From NCBI GenBank assembly GCA_018240565.1, contig JAFEFO010000018.1, positions 1-64,000 of the forward strand: a stretch of 64,000 bases of DNA. The letters run 5' to 3'. The translations under genes and the position numbers were made by a program. Of this stretch, positions 1-9,340 are shown in pieces. Under the pieces are notes generated by a model that made no database searches, was not told the DNA's origin, and saw nothing but the letters and a program-made list of their open reading frames with translations. The DNA comes from Pseudomonadota bacterium. GTDB taxonomy: Bacteria > Pseudomonadota > Gammaproteobacteria > Xanthomonadales > Rhodanobacteraceae. The first letter of the stretch is position 1; each line of letters opens with the position of its first letter.

Positions 1-270
1 GAGCAGTGGCAGGCGTTCTTGAAAGCGCATGGCATCGTATGCAGTATGAGCCGCCGCGGTAACTGCCACGACAACGCCGTGGCCGAGAGCTTCTTCCAGT
101 TGCTCAAACGCGAACGCATCAAGCGCAAGATCTACGCGACGCATGCCGATGCGCGTGCAGACGTGTTCGACTACATCGAAATGTTCTACAACTCGAAGCG
201 ACGGCATGGTTCCATTGGCGATCTGTCACCGGTACAGTTCGAGAAGCGGTTTGCGGAGAGCGGCTCCTGA
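1..270 (+). CDS. IS3-family transposase (OrfB), 3' part
   Basis: This is the C-terminal 89 residues of an IS3-type DDE transposase; the reading frame is open at base 1, so the 5' part lies outside the window. The visible segment carries the block around the catalytic Glu (AVAESFFQLLK), then RxRRHGSIG and the SPVQFE ending typical of the IS3 integrase-core C-terminus. The family joins DNA strands during cut-out/paste-in transposition and is normally made as an OrfAB frameshift fusion. The frame is intact to its stop and an element end follows 1 base later, so the copy may be complete. Activity cannot be judged from the fragment. Confidence 0.93.
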   Translation, partial: EQWQAFLKAHGIVCSMSRRGNCHDNAVAESFFQLLKRERIKRKIYATHADARADVFDYIEMFYNSKRRHGSIGDLSPVQFEKRFAESGS

Positions 271-296
271 CTGTCTACAGAAGCCTGGGCGATTCA
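271..296 (+). repeat. IS3-family right terminal inverted repeat
   Basis: The bases directly after the transposase stop (CTGTCTACAG... ending GGGCGATTCA) resemble the terminal repeats of IS3-group elements, which read TGAATCGCCC...GTAGACA from the outside. This marks the right boundary of the insertion at about base 296. The left end and the target duplication are outside the window. Confidence 0.7.
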
Positions 297-308
297 GAGC
301 ATCCACCC

Positions 309-1304
309 ATGTCAGCCAACATCAACGTCGATTTCGTCATGTCGGCCCGTGCAGTCAAGAACGGTGCCTTTGTCGCGGACGTTGCAAAGACAGCGCGTTT
401 CCTGCAAGTGCCGCTCAACGCCGATCCATTACCAGATCAGGCAATCCCGAGCGTCAAGTGGTACGACGCAGTGCAGGCGGCGGGGCGGTGGACGAATCCA
501 ATGGAAGAGGAGCGAGGTGACATCCTGTTCATCGTTCACGGCTACAACGAATCGCAACACGATGTCATGGACCGGCACCGCCGGATCAAGTCGAGTCTGG
601 CGACGGTGGGCTTCAAGGGCGTGGTCGTTTCCTTCGACTGGCCGAGCGGGGACAACGCGCTGGCCTATCTGGCCGACCGCGAGCGTGCGCGCGCGTGCGC
701 CACGATGCTGGTCAACGACGCCATCCGCCAATTAAGTGCGCGGCAGACACCCGATTGCATGACTAATATCCATGTGCTCGGCCATTCGACCGGCGCGTTC
801 GTTATCCGCGAAGCGTTCGATCACGCGGACGATACCTTGCTCCCGCAACAATCGTGGATGGTAAGCCAGATTCTGTTTGCGGCGGGCGACATATCGTCCG
901 CTTCAATGAGTTCGGGCAACCCCAGTTCGCAGTCGCTATTCAATCATTGCGTAAGGCTGACGAACTATTGCAGCAGTCACGACATCGTGCTGGACATTTC
1001 CAACGTCAAGCGCATTGGCGTCGCACCGCGCGTTGGGCGGGTCGGCTTGCCAGTCGACGCGTCGCCCGCGGCGGTGAACGTGGATTGTTCGGTTTACTAC
1101 GCGCAGCTAGAAAGCGATCCATCGGTCCAGCAGCAGGACGAGCCGGGTGGAATTCCCGATGTGCAAAGCCACTCCTGGTATTTCGGTAACCTTGTCTTCG
1201 CTCGCGATGTGCTGCAAACGATCATCGGCATTGAGAGCCAGAACATGCCAACGCGAACTGTTGGCGCTGACGGCAAGTTGAGCTTGGCGCGGCCGGCGAA
1301 GTAG
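309..1304 (+). CDS. Alpha/beta hydrolase, DUF900-like esterase
   Basis: A 331-residue protein with the alpha/beta-hydrolase layout. An oxyanion-type HGYN motif is at 77-80, the nucleophile elbow GHSTG at 158-162 (Ser160), and a candidate catalytic His288 sits in SHSW near the C-terminus. No signal peptide or membrane segment is seen, so it is probably cytoplasmic. It resembles the DUF900 group of serine hydrolases; the substrate is unknown. The ATG lies only 12 bases after the IS right end and has no good Shine-Dalgarno sequence, so the element may have replaced the native promoter or cut off the true N-terminus. Its base composition looks somewhat lower in GC than the flanking core genes, which fits transfer. 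Confidence 0.75.
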   Translation: MSANINVDFVMSARAVKNGAFVADVAKTARFLQVPLNADPLPDQAIPSVKWYDAVQAAGRWTNPMEEERGDILFIVHGYNESQHDVMDRHRRIKSSLATVGFKGVVVSFDWPSGDNALAYLADRERARACATMLVNDAIRQLSARQTPDCMTNIHVLGHSTGAFVIREAFDHADDTLLPQQSWMVSQILFAAGDISSASMSSGNPSSQSLFNHCVRLTNYCSSHDIVLDISNVKRIGVAPRVGRVGLPVDASPAAVNVDCSVYYAQLESDPSVQQQDEPGGIPDVQSHSWYFGNLVFARDVLQTIIGIESQNMPTRTVGADGKLSLARPAK

Positions 1305-1333
1305 GGCGCCGCGATGAGGGGGCCTGGGTTTGG

Positions 1334-3214
<1,881 letters not shown>

Positions 3215-3294
3215 GGGCGGAAGCCGCAGGAAGGGAGTTCCATTGTAGCGCGCCGGTGCCTGCGTACGCGGTAGTTGTTTGTCGCAAAGCGGCC

Positions 3295-3300
3295 TATACT
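3295..3300 (+). promoter_or_regulatory. Putative -10 box for rsfS
   Basis: A TATACT hexamer in the gap between the divergent helicase gene and rsfS. No convincing -35 at 16-18 bases is seen. If it is used, transcription starts near 3307, which excludes the in-frame ATG at 3275 and supports the TTG at 3362. Confidence 0.35.
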
Positions 3301-3361
3301 GAAAATCGTTCCGTGCCGGGGCGCCCGCACGGAGCCATTCATCCCATCAGGACATCGCCGC

Positions 3362-3880
3362 TTGGCCACCGCATCGAAAACCGCACGCAAACCCCGTTCG
3401 TCTCCCAAGGCCGCTCCGGCCAAATCAAGTTCGGCCAGATCGAAATCGACGACATCGGCCTCGGCGAAATCTCCGCCGAAAAAGGCCAAACCCGCAAAAC
3501 CCGTCAAATCCGTATCGGCGAAATCCGATCCGGTCGAGATCCTGCGCAAGCAGGTCATCGCCGCACTCGACGAATTGAAGGCCAAGGACGTGCACGAGAT
3601 CGACGTGCGCGGAAAGACCTCCATCGCCGACATCCTGTTCATCGCCAGCGGCACTTCGACGCGGCACGTGAAATCGCTGGCTGACGAAGTGGTCAAGTTC
3701 GTGAAAAAGGCCGGCATGATGCCGTTGGGTGTGGAAGGCCAGCGCGAAGCCGAATGGGTGCTGGTGGACCTGGGCGACATCATCGTGCACGTGATGTTGC
3801 CGCGCATCCGCGAGTTCTACGGACTGGAGCGGTTGTGGACGGTGGGCGATGACATGCCCGACGCCGCCAACGCGGATTGA
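3362..3880 (+). CDS. rsfS: Ribosomal silencing factor RsfS
   Basis: RsfS (Iojap/DUF143 family) binds ribosomal protein uL14 on the 50S subunit and blocks subunit joining, lowering translation in stationary phase or starvation. The conserved core occupies the C-terminal ~115 residues (KDVHEIDVRG, IASGTSTRHVKSLAD, GQREAEWVLVDLGDIIVHVM). It is preceded by an unusually long Ala/Ser/Lys-rich, probably disordered extension of about 55 residues. I chose TTG 3362 because AGGA at 3349-3352 is well placed and a TATACT box lies downstream of the alternative ATG at 3275 (201 residues). It is followed by rlmH 15 bases later, a conserved pairing. nadD is not adjacent. Confidence 0.92.
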   Translation: MATASKTARKPRSSPKAAPAKSSSARSKSTTSASAKSPPKKAKPAKPVKSVSAKSDPVEILRKQVIAALDELKAKDVHEIDVRGKTSIADILFIASGTSTRHVKSLADEVVKFVKKAGMMPLGVEGQREAEWVLVDLGDIIVHVMLPRIREFYGLERLWTVGDDMPDAANAD

Positions 3881-3895
3881 ATCCCGGGCGCCGAA

Positions 3896-4354
3896 ATGCG
3901 CGCATCGTTGATTGCCGTCGGTGAACGGATGCCAGCGTGGGTCGCCGACGGTTACGCGGAATATGCGAAGCGTCTGTCGCGCGAGTTGCCGCTGGATCTG
4001 GTCGAGGTTTCCGCGAAGTCGCGCGATCCGGCGCGCGTGAATGCCGAAGAAGGCGCCTGCATGCTCGCGGCGATTCCCAAAGGCGCGCACGTCGTGGCGC
4101 TGGATGGTCGCGGCAAGGCGTGGTCGAGCGAAGAACTTGCCTCACATCTCGCGCGTTGGCGGATGCAGGGCAAGGATTTGGCATTTCTCATCGGCGGCGC
4201 GGATGGCCTCGCGCCGGAAATCCTGGCACGTGCCGATCAACGCTGGTCGCTGGGCCCGGCGACCTTGCCGCACATGCTGGTGCGGATCGTCGTCGCCGAA
4301 CAGCTTTACCGGGCGGCGAGCCTGCTGGCGAATCACCCCTATCACCGCGGCTGA
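3896..4354 (+). CDS. rlmH: 23S rRNA (pseudouridine1915-N3)-methyltransferase
   Basis: RlmH (SPOUT superfamily) methylates N3 of pseudouridine 1915 in helix 69 of 23S rRNA on assembled 70S ribosomes, using S-adenosylmethionine. The 152-residue length matches the family (155 in E. coli). The knot signature is intact: FLIGGADGL for the SAM loop, a SLGPATLPHMLVRIVVAEQLYRA-type segment, and the invariant C-terminal HPYHRG. It follows rsfS by 15 bases, so co-transcription and a shared role in ribosome maturation are likely. The SPOUT fold works as a homodimer. Confidence 0.97.
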   Translation: MRASLIAVGERMPAWVADGYAEYAKRLSRELPLDLVEVSAKSRDPARVNAEEGACMLAAIPKGAHVVALDGRGKAWSSEELASHLARWRMQGKDLAFLIGGADGLAPEILARADQRWSLGPATLPHMLVRIVVAEQLYRAASLLANHPYHRG

Positions 4355-4421
4355 ACGCCGGAAGCGGGATCCATCCAAAATACGCCGCGTTCACGGGCGG
4401 TTGTGAGAAACTTGCGCCACC

Positions 4422-6584
4422 ATGCAGCGCGCAGATTCCCGCACCGGTGGCTTGATCGAGAATGTTGGCAGGGCCGCGGTCCTGGCCTTGGCGGTGGCCG
4501 CCGCGTCGTGGTGGGCGATGCGCTATGCGCGCGGTCCCGCCGGATTGAGCATGTTGTGGCCGGGCAGTGGCATCGTCTGCGGGGTGATGCTGGTGTCCGC
4601 GCGTGCGCGCTGGATCTGGTATCTGACGGGCGCTTTCGTGGCCTTTGCCGGGGTCAATGCGCTGCACAACGGCCTGGGCGGCGCGAGCGTGCTGCTCAGC
4701 CTTGCCGACGTCATCGAACCGACCATCGTGGCCTGGGCAGTGGCGGGCAAGGTCAACGATTTCGCGGATCTGTCGCGGGTTCCCTCCATCAGCGTGCGCG
4801 CCAGCGCAGCGACATTGGCCGCCTGCGCGCTGTCGGCGGCGGTGGCCGTGGTCGCATTGCATGGCCTGCCGGGCTTCGCCGACACGGACCGGTTCGCGGC
4901 GTGGTTCGCCTCGCACGTGCTGGGCATCGTGATCTTTGCCACGCTCACGGTCGTCGCCGGGCTGCTGGGACGCAACCTTTTCGGCGTGCCGGGGCAGCGG
5001 CTGGCGTTTTTCGCCGAACTCGTGTTGCTCGCGGCCACCTGCTGGCTGGTGTTCCGCACCGGACTTTTCCCGTTTCCGTACATCGTCTTCCTGCCGCTGC
5101 TGCTGGTGACGTTCCGGCGCAAGTTCGCCGGTTTTGCGCTGGGTACGAGCCTGGTCGCCGTGTTTGCGATGACCGCGCACGCTTCCGGCTATGGCCCGAT
5201 CGCCAACCTGGCGCATTTCGGCGAAGCATGGCGCGCCCTGGCAATGCAGGTCTTCGTCGCCAGCACATGTCTGTTCACGCTGCCCGTGGCCATTGTCCTG
5301 ACCGGACGCGCCGCATTGGTGAAGCGCTTGGCAACCAGCGAACGCGAATACCGCATGCTCGCCGACTATTCGCGCGATCTGGTGATCCGTTTCGACGCCA
5401 ATGGCATGCGCCGGTACATTTCGCCGTCGGCGCATGAAATGCTGGGCTGGAGCCGGGATGACCTGGCGATGGAACGCTGGGATCTCGTGCACGCGGACGA
5501 TCGCCCGCGCCTGCAGCAGGAACTGGCGCAATTGCACGCGCGTGGCGGCTCGACCACGGTCTTGTACCGCGTGTTGCGCAAAGATGGCCGCTACGTGTGG
5601 ATCGAGGCGAACGCCTCGCTCATACCCGGTGCGGATGCCCGGTTCGCACCCGACGTGGTGTATTCGGGCCGCGATGTCACCACGCGCGTGATTGCCGAGA
5701 AGGCGCTGCGCAACAACGAGCGCCGGCTGCGCGCGATCACCGCCAACGTGCCGGCGATCGTCCTGCACGTGGACAAGGATGAGCGGTACACGTTTTGCAA
5801 TGCATATGCCGTGCGCGACCTGGGCCTGGAGGAGTCGGCCATGCTCGGCAAGCATATTGCCGAGGTGGTCGACGCCACCGACTACCTTGAAATCCGGCCC
5901 TACGTGCAGGCGGCCCTGGGCGGGCGACAGGTCTCGTTCGAGATCGAACGCGTATTGCGCGGACACACGCGCCATTACCAATCGACCTACGTGCCGGACG
6001 TGGACGAGGACGGCGCGGTCAATGGCTTCTACGCCGTGAGTTTCGACATCACCGAGTTGAAGAAGGCGCAACGCGAACTGCTGCGTCTGGTGCGCCACGA
6101 TTCGCTCACCGGCGTCGCCAATCGCCTGCGCTTCGTCGAACGCCTGGAGCTCGCGGTCGCGCGCAGCCGGCGCAGCCACCGGCCGGTGGCATTGCTGTAC
6201 CTGGACATCGATCACTTCAAGCAGGTCAACGATACGTTCGGCCATGCCGCCGGGGATGCGGTGCTGCGCGAGTTCGCCCGCCGGCTGTCCGCGCATGTGC
6301 GCGACGTCGACCTGGTGGCGCGACTGGGCGGCGACGAATTCGTGATCGTGCTCGAACAGATCGAATCGGTCGCTGACGCACAGGCCATCGCCGACAAATT
6401 GCTCGAATGCATGCGCGAACCCTTTGCCCTGGGTCAGGACGCAAACACGACGGTGAGCGCCAGCGTGGGCATCGCCTTCGCCACGCATCCGGTGGACGAT
6501 CCGGAAACCCTGCTGCAGAAGGCCGACGCCGCGCTGTACGAGGCCAAGCGCGCCGGGCGCAATGTCTGGCGCATGGCGGGGTAG
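4422..6584 (+). CDS. MASE1-PAS-PAS-GGDEF diguanylate cyclase
   Basis: A 720-residue membrane sensor. About the first 310 residues form a hydrophobic MASE1-type multi-span region ([15 protein letters not shown]). Two PAS domains follow at about 310-430 ([16 protein letters not shown], with a PAC part ending at the GRDVT segment) and 435-550. A GGDEF domain is at about 560-715. The active-site GGDEF is intact at 636-640 and an inhibitory I-site RxxD (RDVD, 627-630) lies exactly five residues upstream. The protein is therefore predicted to make c-di-GMP from two GTP, with product feedback. No EAL domain is present. It sits between rlmH and maf and is unlikely to share their function. The ligand is unknown. 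Confidence 0.93.
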   Translation: MQRADSRTGGLIENVGRAAVLALAVAAASWWAMRYARGPAGLSMLWPGSGIVCGVMLVSARARWIWYLTGAFVAFAGVNALHNGLGGASVLLSLADVIEPTIVAWAVAGKVNDFADLSRVPSISVRASAATLAACALSAAVAVVALHGLPGFADTDRFAAWFASHVLGIVIFATLTVVAGLLGRNLFGVPGQRLAFFAELVLLAATCWLVFRTGLFPFPYIVFLPLLLVTFRRKFAGFALGTSLVAVFAMTAHASGYGPIANLAHFGEAWRALAMQVFVASTCLFTLPVAIVLTGRAALVKRLATSEREYRMLADYSRDLVIRFDANGMRRYISPSAHEMLGWSRDDLAMERWDLVHADDRPRLQQELAQLHARGGSTTVLYRVLRKDGRYVWIEANASLIPGADARFAPDVVYSGRDVTTRVIAEKALRNNERRLRAITANVPAIVLHVDKDERYTFCNAYAVRDLGLEESAMLGKHIAEVVDATDYLEIRPYVQAALGGRQVSFEIERVLRGHTRHYQSTYVPDVDEDGAVNGFYAVSFDITELKKAQRELLRLVRHDSLTGVANRLRFVERLELAVARSRRSHRPVALLYLDIDHFKQVNDTFGHAAGDAVLREFARRLSAHVRDVDLVARLGGDEFVIVLEQIESVADAQAIADKLLECMREPFALGQDANTTVSASVGIAFATHPVDDPETLLQKADAALYEAKRAGRNVWRMAG

Positions 6585-6639
6585 GGATCCTTGCCGGATC
6601 GGGGCGTTATCATCGCGTCTTCCGTCAGGGGACACACCC

Positions 6640-7212
6640 GTGCTGTATCTCGCCTCGCAATCGCCGCGCCGTCGCGAACTGCTTGCCTGCCTGGGCATTG
6701 AATTTTGCGTCGTGGACGTGGATGTTCCTGAGGTGCGGGCCTCGGGCGAGGCGCCTGCGGCCTACGTGCGTCGCGTGGCGCACGACAAGGCCGGTGCCGG
6801 CGCGTGCAAGCTGGCGGGCGTCGCCGGCGCCGTGGTGCTCGGTGCCGACACCGAGGTCGTGCTGGACGGCGAAGTCTTCGGCAAGCCGCGCGACGCCGAG
6901 CATGCCGCGATGATGTTGCGCAGACTGTCCGGGCGCACCCACCAGGTGTTGTCGGGCGTGTGGTGCATCGGCGCCGGGCGCGAAGAGCCGGCGTTCAGCG
7001 TGAGCGACGTATCCTTCGCGCCATTGTCGGCTGGCGAAATGACGGCCTATGTGGCAAGCGGCGAATGGCAGGGCAAGGCCGGCGCCTATGCGATCCAGGG
7101 CCGGGCCGGTGCCTTCATCACGCATCTTTCCGGCAGCTATTCGGGCGTGATGGGCTTGCCGTTGCATGAAACAGTGCAATTGCTGCGACGTTTTGGCATC
7201 GCGCCCGCGTAA
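6640..7212 (+). CDS. maf: Maf nucleoside triphosphate pyrophosphatase (YhdE type)
   Basis: Maf proteins hydrolyse non-canonical or specific NTPs to NMP and pyrophosphate and have been linked to control of cell division. The 190-residue protein begins [14 protein letters not shown], the Maf signature for the phosphate-binding loop. It continues with [10 protein letters not shown] and a C-terminal [12 protein letters not shown]...[11 protein letters not shown] block, characteristic of the YhdE (dTTP/UTP) branch rather than the YceF (m7GTP) branch. GTG 6640 is the start because the signature begins there. In E. coli yhdE directly precedes rng; here a toxin-antitoxin pair separates them. Confidence 0.94.
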   Translation: MLYLASQSPRRRELLACLGIEFCVVDVDVPEVRASGEAPAAYVRRVAHDKAGAGACKLAGVAGAVVLGADTEVVLDGEVFGKPRDAEHAAMMLRRLSGRTHQVLSGVWCIGAGREEPAFSVSDVSFAPLSAGEMTAYVASGEWQGKAGAYAIQGRAGAFITHLSGSYSGVMGLPLHETVQLLRRFGIAPA

Positions 7213-7231
7213 ACGACCGCGCGAGTCGCGT

Positions 7232-7252
7232 GGTATGATAAATCGTCATACC
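7232..7252 (+). promoter_or_regulatory. Palindromic operator over the mazEF-like promoter
   Basis: A perfect inverted repeat, GGTATGA-7 bases-TCATACC, whose left arm contains a TATGAT -10-like box at 7234-7239. It sits 19 bases before the antitoxin ATG. Type II antitoxins of the RHH class bind such palindromes and repress their own operon, so this is the likely autoregulatory operator. Binding is inferred. Confidence 0.65.
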
Positions 7253-7270
7253 GAAGAACCGGAGTCCTGC

Positions 7271-7513
7271 ATGAGCAATGTGAAGGTAGCCATCACCATC
7301 GCCGAGGAAAATCTGATTCGGGTCGATCGGCTGGTTTCCCGCGGCGTTTTTCCGAATCGCAGTCGCGCCATCGGCGAGGCGGTAGCGGAAAAGCTTGCGC
7401 GCATCGAACACGGCCGCCTTGCAGCGGAGTGTGCCAAGCTCGACCCTGTCGCCGAACGCGATCTGGCCGAAGAAGGCCTGGACACGGACTTGCGCGCATG
7501 GCCCGCATACTGA
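7271..7513 (+). CDS. Ribbon-helix-helix antitoxin of a MazF-type pair
   Basis: An 80-residue protein with a clear ribbon-helix-helix DNA-binding N-terminus: strand VKVAITI, helix EENLIRVDRLVSRG, turn, then helix SRAIGEAVAEKLARIE. An acidic C-terminal tail would neutralise the toxin. It is the antitoxin partner of the following mazF-like gene, with which it overlaps by 16 bases. The start ATG has GGAG at 7261-7264 and a palindromic operator just upstream, so autorepression is likely. The RHH fold differs from the AbrB-type fold of E. coli MazE but is common in mycobacterial-type MazE antitoxins. Confidence 0.85.
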   Translation: MSNVKVAITIAEENLIRVDRLVSRGVFPNRSRAIGEAVAEKLARIEHGRLAAECAKLDPVAERDLAEEGLDTDLRAWPAY

Positions 7514-7836
7514 GGGGCGAAGTGCGCTGGGCACAGTTGAATCCGGTGCGCGGACACGAACAATCCGGCGTGAGGCCGGTGCTGGTATTGAGTCACGACG
7601 TGTTCAACGAGCGTTCCGGTACGGTCATCGCCATGGCGCTGACGAGCCAGATGCCGCGCGCCGGTTTTCCACTGACGTACGAATTGATCGCCGCGAAACT
7701 GCCGAAACGCTCGTGGGTCAAGGTCAGCCAGATTCGCACGCTGGCGGTCGAACGTATCGGCGCGCGCCTGGGGCGCGTCGCGCCAGAGGACCTGGCGCAG
7801 GTCGTCGATGGGCTGAACGAAATCATTGGTCACTGA
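7498..7836 (+). CDS. mazF: MazF-family type II toxin, mRNA interferase
   Basis: A 112-residue PemK/MazF-fold protein. The N-terminal RGEVRWAQLNPVRGHEQSGVRPVLVLS block is the family signature (GEVxWxxLxPxxGxEqxxxRPvlVLS). It is followed by TVIAMALTSQ and the SWVKVSQIRTL segment that carries the active-site region. Members cleave mRNA or tRNA at short single-stranded sites, stalling growth until antitoxin is resupplied. The start at ATG 7498 gives a 16-base overlap with the antitoxin gene, implying translational coupling. The cleavage specificity cannot be read from sequence. The pair is wedged between maf and rng in a cluster that is otherwise conserved. Confidence 0.93.
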   Translation: MARILRGEVRWAQLNPVRGHEQSGVRPVLVLSHDVFNERSGTVIAMALTSQMPRAGFPLTYELIAAKLPKRSWVKVSQIRTLAVERIGARLGRVAPEDLAQVVDGLNEIIGH

Positions 7837-7852
7837 AAGCGAGCGACGACAG

Positions 7853-9334
7853 GTGTCCGAAGAAATCCTCATCAACGTCACCCCGCGCGAAACCCGCGCT
7901 GCGGTGGTCGAAAACGGCGTGCTGCAGGAAGTGCTGCTCGAACGCGCGCTGCGCCGCGGTTACGTCGGCAACATCTACAAGGGCCGCGTCAGCCGGGTCA
8001 TGCCGGGGATGCAGGCGGCATTCGTGGAGATCGGCCTGGAGCGCGCGGCCTTCCTGCACGCCTCGGACATCCTGCGCAGCGTGCCGCCGCTGGCCGGCGA
8101 GGCGCAGGAGGCGCCGAGCGCGCCACCTGCGCAACCCATCGGCGAACTGGTTCGTGATGGCCAGGAACTCATCGTGCAGGTGATCAAGGACCCGATCGGC
8201 AGCAAGGGTGCGCGCCTGACGACCAATTTGTCGGTGCCCTCGCGCTATCTCGTGCTCCTGCCGTTGGCCCGCGCGATCGGCGTGTCGGTGCGCATCGAGG
8301 ACGAAACCGAGCGTGCGCGCCTGAAGGAGGCGTTGCAGGCGCGGGCGCTGGAGACCGGTCACGGCTACATCGTGCGCACGAACGCCGAGGGACAAACCGC
8401 CGACGCCCTGGCCGACGACGTCGCCTACCTGACGCGACTGTGGCAATCGCTGCAGGAGGCGATGGCGAACGCACGCGCTGGCGAGCGCGTGTACGAGGAT
8501 TTGTCGTTGCCGCTGCGCGCACTGCGCGACCTGATGCGCCGCGACGTGGAAAAAGTGCGCGTGGATTCGCGCGAAACGCTCGAGCGCATGCAGCACTTCG
8601 CCAGCCAGTTCATGCCCGAACTCGCCGAACGCATCGAGCACTATCCGGGCGAGCGCCCGATCTTCGACCTGTACGGCGTCGAGGATGAAATCCAGCGCGC
8701 GCTCAAGAAGCAGGTGCCATTGAAGTCGGGCGGCTATCTCGTCGTCGACCAGACCGAGGCCATGACCACCATCGACGTCAACACCGGCGCCTTCCTCGGC
8801 CATCGCAACCTCGAGGAAACCGTCTACCGCACCAATCTGGAAGCGGCGCAGGCGGCCGCGCGCCAGCTGCGCCTGAGGAATCTCGGCGGCATCATCATCA
8901 TCGACTTCATCGACATGGCCGATGAGGAGCACAAGCGCCAGGTGCTGCGCACGCTGGAGAAGACGCTCGCGCACGATCACGCCAAGACCACCGTGTATCC
9001 GATGACCGAGCTCGGCCTGGTGCAGTTGACGCGCAAGCGCACCGTGGAGAGCCTGGAACGGCAATTGTGCGAACCCTGCCCGGGCTGCGAAGGACGCGGC
9101 AGCATCAAGACCGCCGAGACCGTCACCTACGAAATCTTCCGCGAGATCACGCGCGCGGTGCGCCAGTTCGAGGCGCGCAAGCTGCTGGTGCTGGCGGCGC
9201 CGAAAGTCGTCGCGCGCATCCTTGACGAGGAATCGGCGGCGGTGGCGGAACTCGAACAGTTCATCGGCAAGACCATCCGCTTTCAGCCGGAAGAACACTA
9301 CGCGCAGGAGCAGTACGATGTGGTGCTGTTGTAG
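7853..9334 (+). CDS. rng: Ribonuclease G
   Basis: RNase G (CafA) is a single-strand endoribonuclease that matures the 5' end of 16S rRNA and degrades some mRNAs. The 493-residue length fits (489 in E. coli). An S1 domain is N-terminal (GNIYKGRVSRVMPGMQAAFVEIG). The catalytic DNase-I-like subdomain has the Mg-binding aspartates in TTIDVNTGAF and IIIDFIDMADE, and the zinc-link cysteines are in CEPCPGCEGRG. It lacks the long RNase E scaffold tail. GTG 7853 (SEEILINVTPRE) matches the usual N-terminus and avoids overlapping mazF. yhdP starts 6 bases after the stop, as in the conserved rng-yhdP-tldD order. Confidence 0.96.
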   Translation: MSEEILINVTPRETRAAVVENGVLQEVLLERALRRGYVGNIYKGRVSRVMPGMQAAFVEIGLERAAFLHASDILRSVPPLAGEAQEAPSAPPAQPIGELVRDGQELIVQVIKDPIGSKGARLTTNLSVPSRYLVLLPLARAIGVSVRIEDETERARLKEALQARALETGHGYIVRTNAEGQTADALADDVAYLTRLWQSLQEAMANARAGERVYEDLSLPLRALRDLMRRDVEKVRVDSRETLERMQHFASQFMPELAERIEHYPGERPIFDLYGVEDEIQRALKKQVPLKSGGYLVVDQTEAMTTIDVNTGAFLGHRNLEETVYRTNLEAAQAAARQLRLRNLGGIIIIDFIDMADEEHKRQVLRTLEKTLAHDHAKTTVYPMTELGLVQLTRKRTVESLERQLCEPCPGCEGRGSIKTAETVTYEIFREITRAVRQFEARKLLVLAAPKVVARILDEESAAVAELEQFIGKTIRFQPEEHYAQEQYDVVLL

Positions 9335-9340
9335 CGCGGC

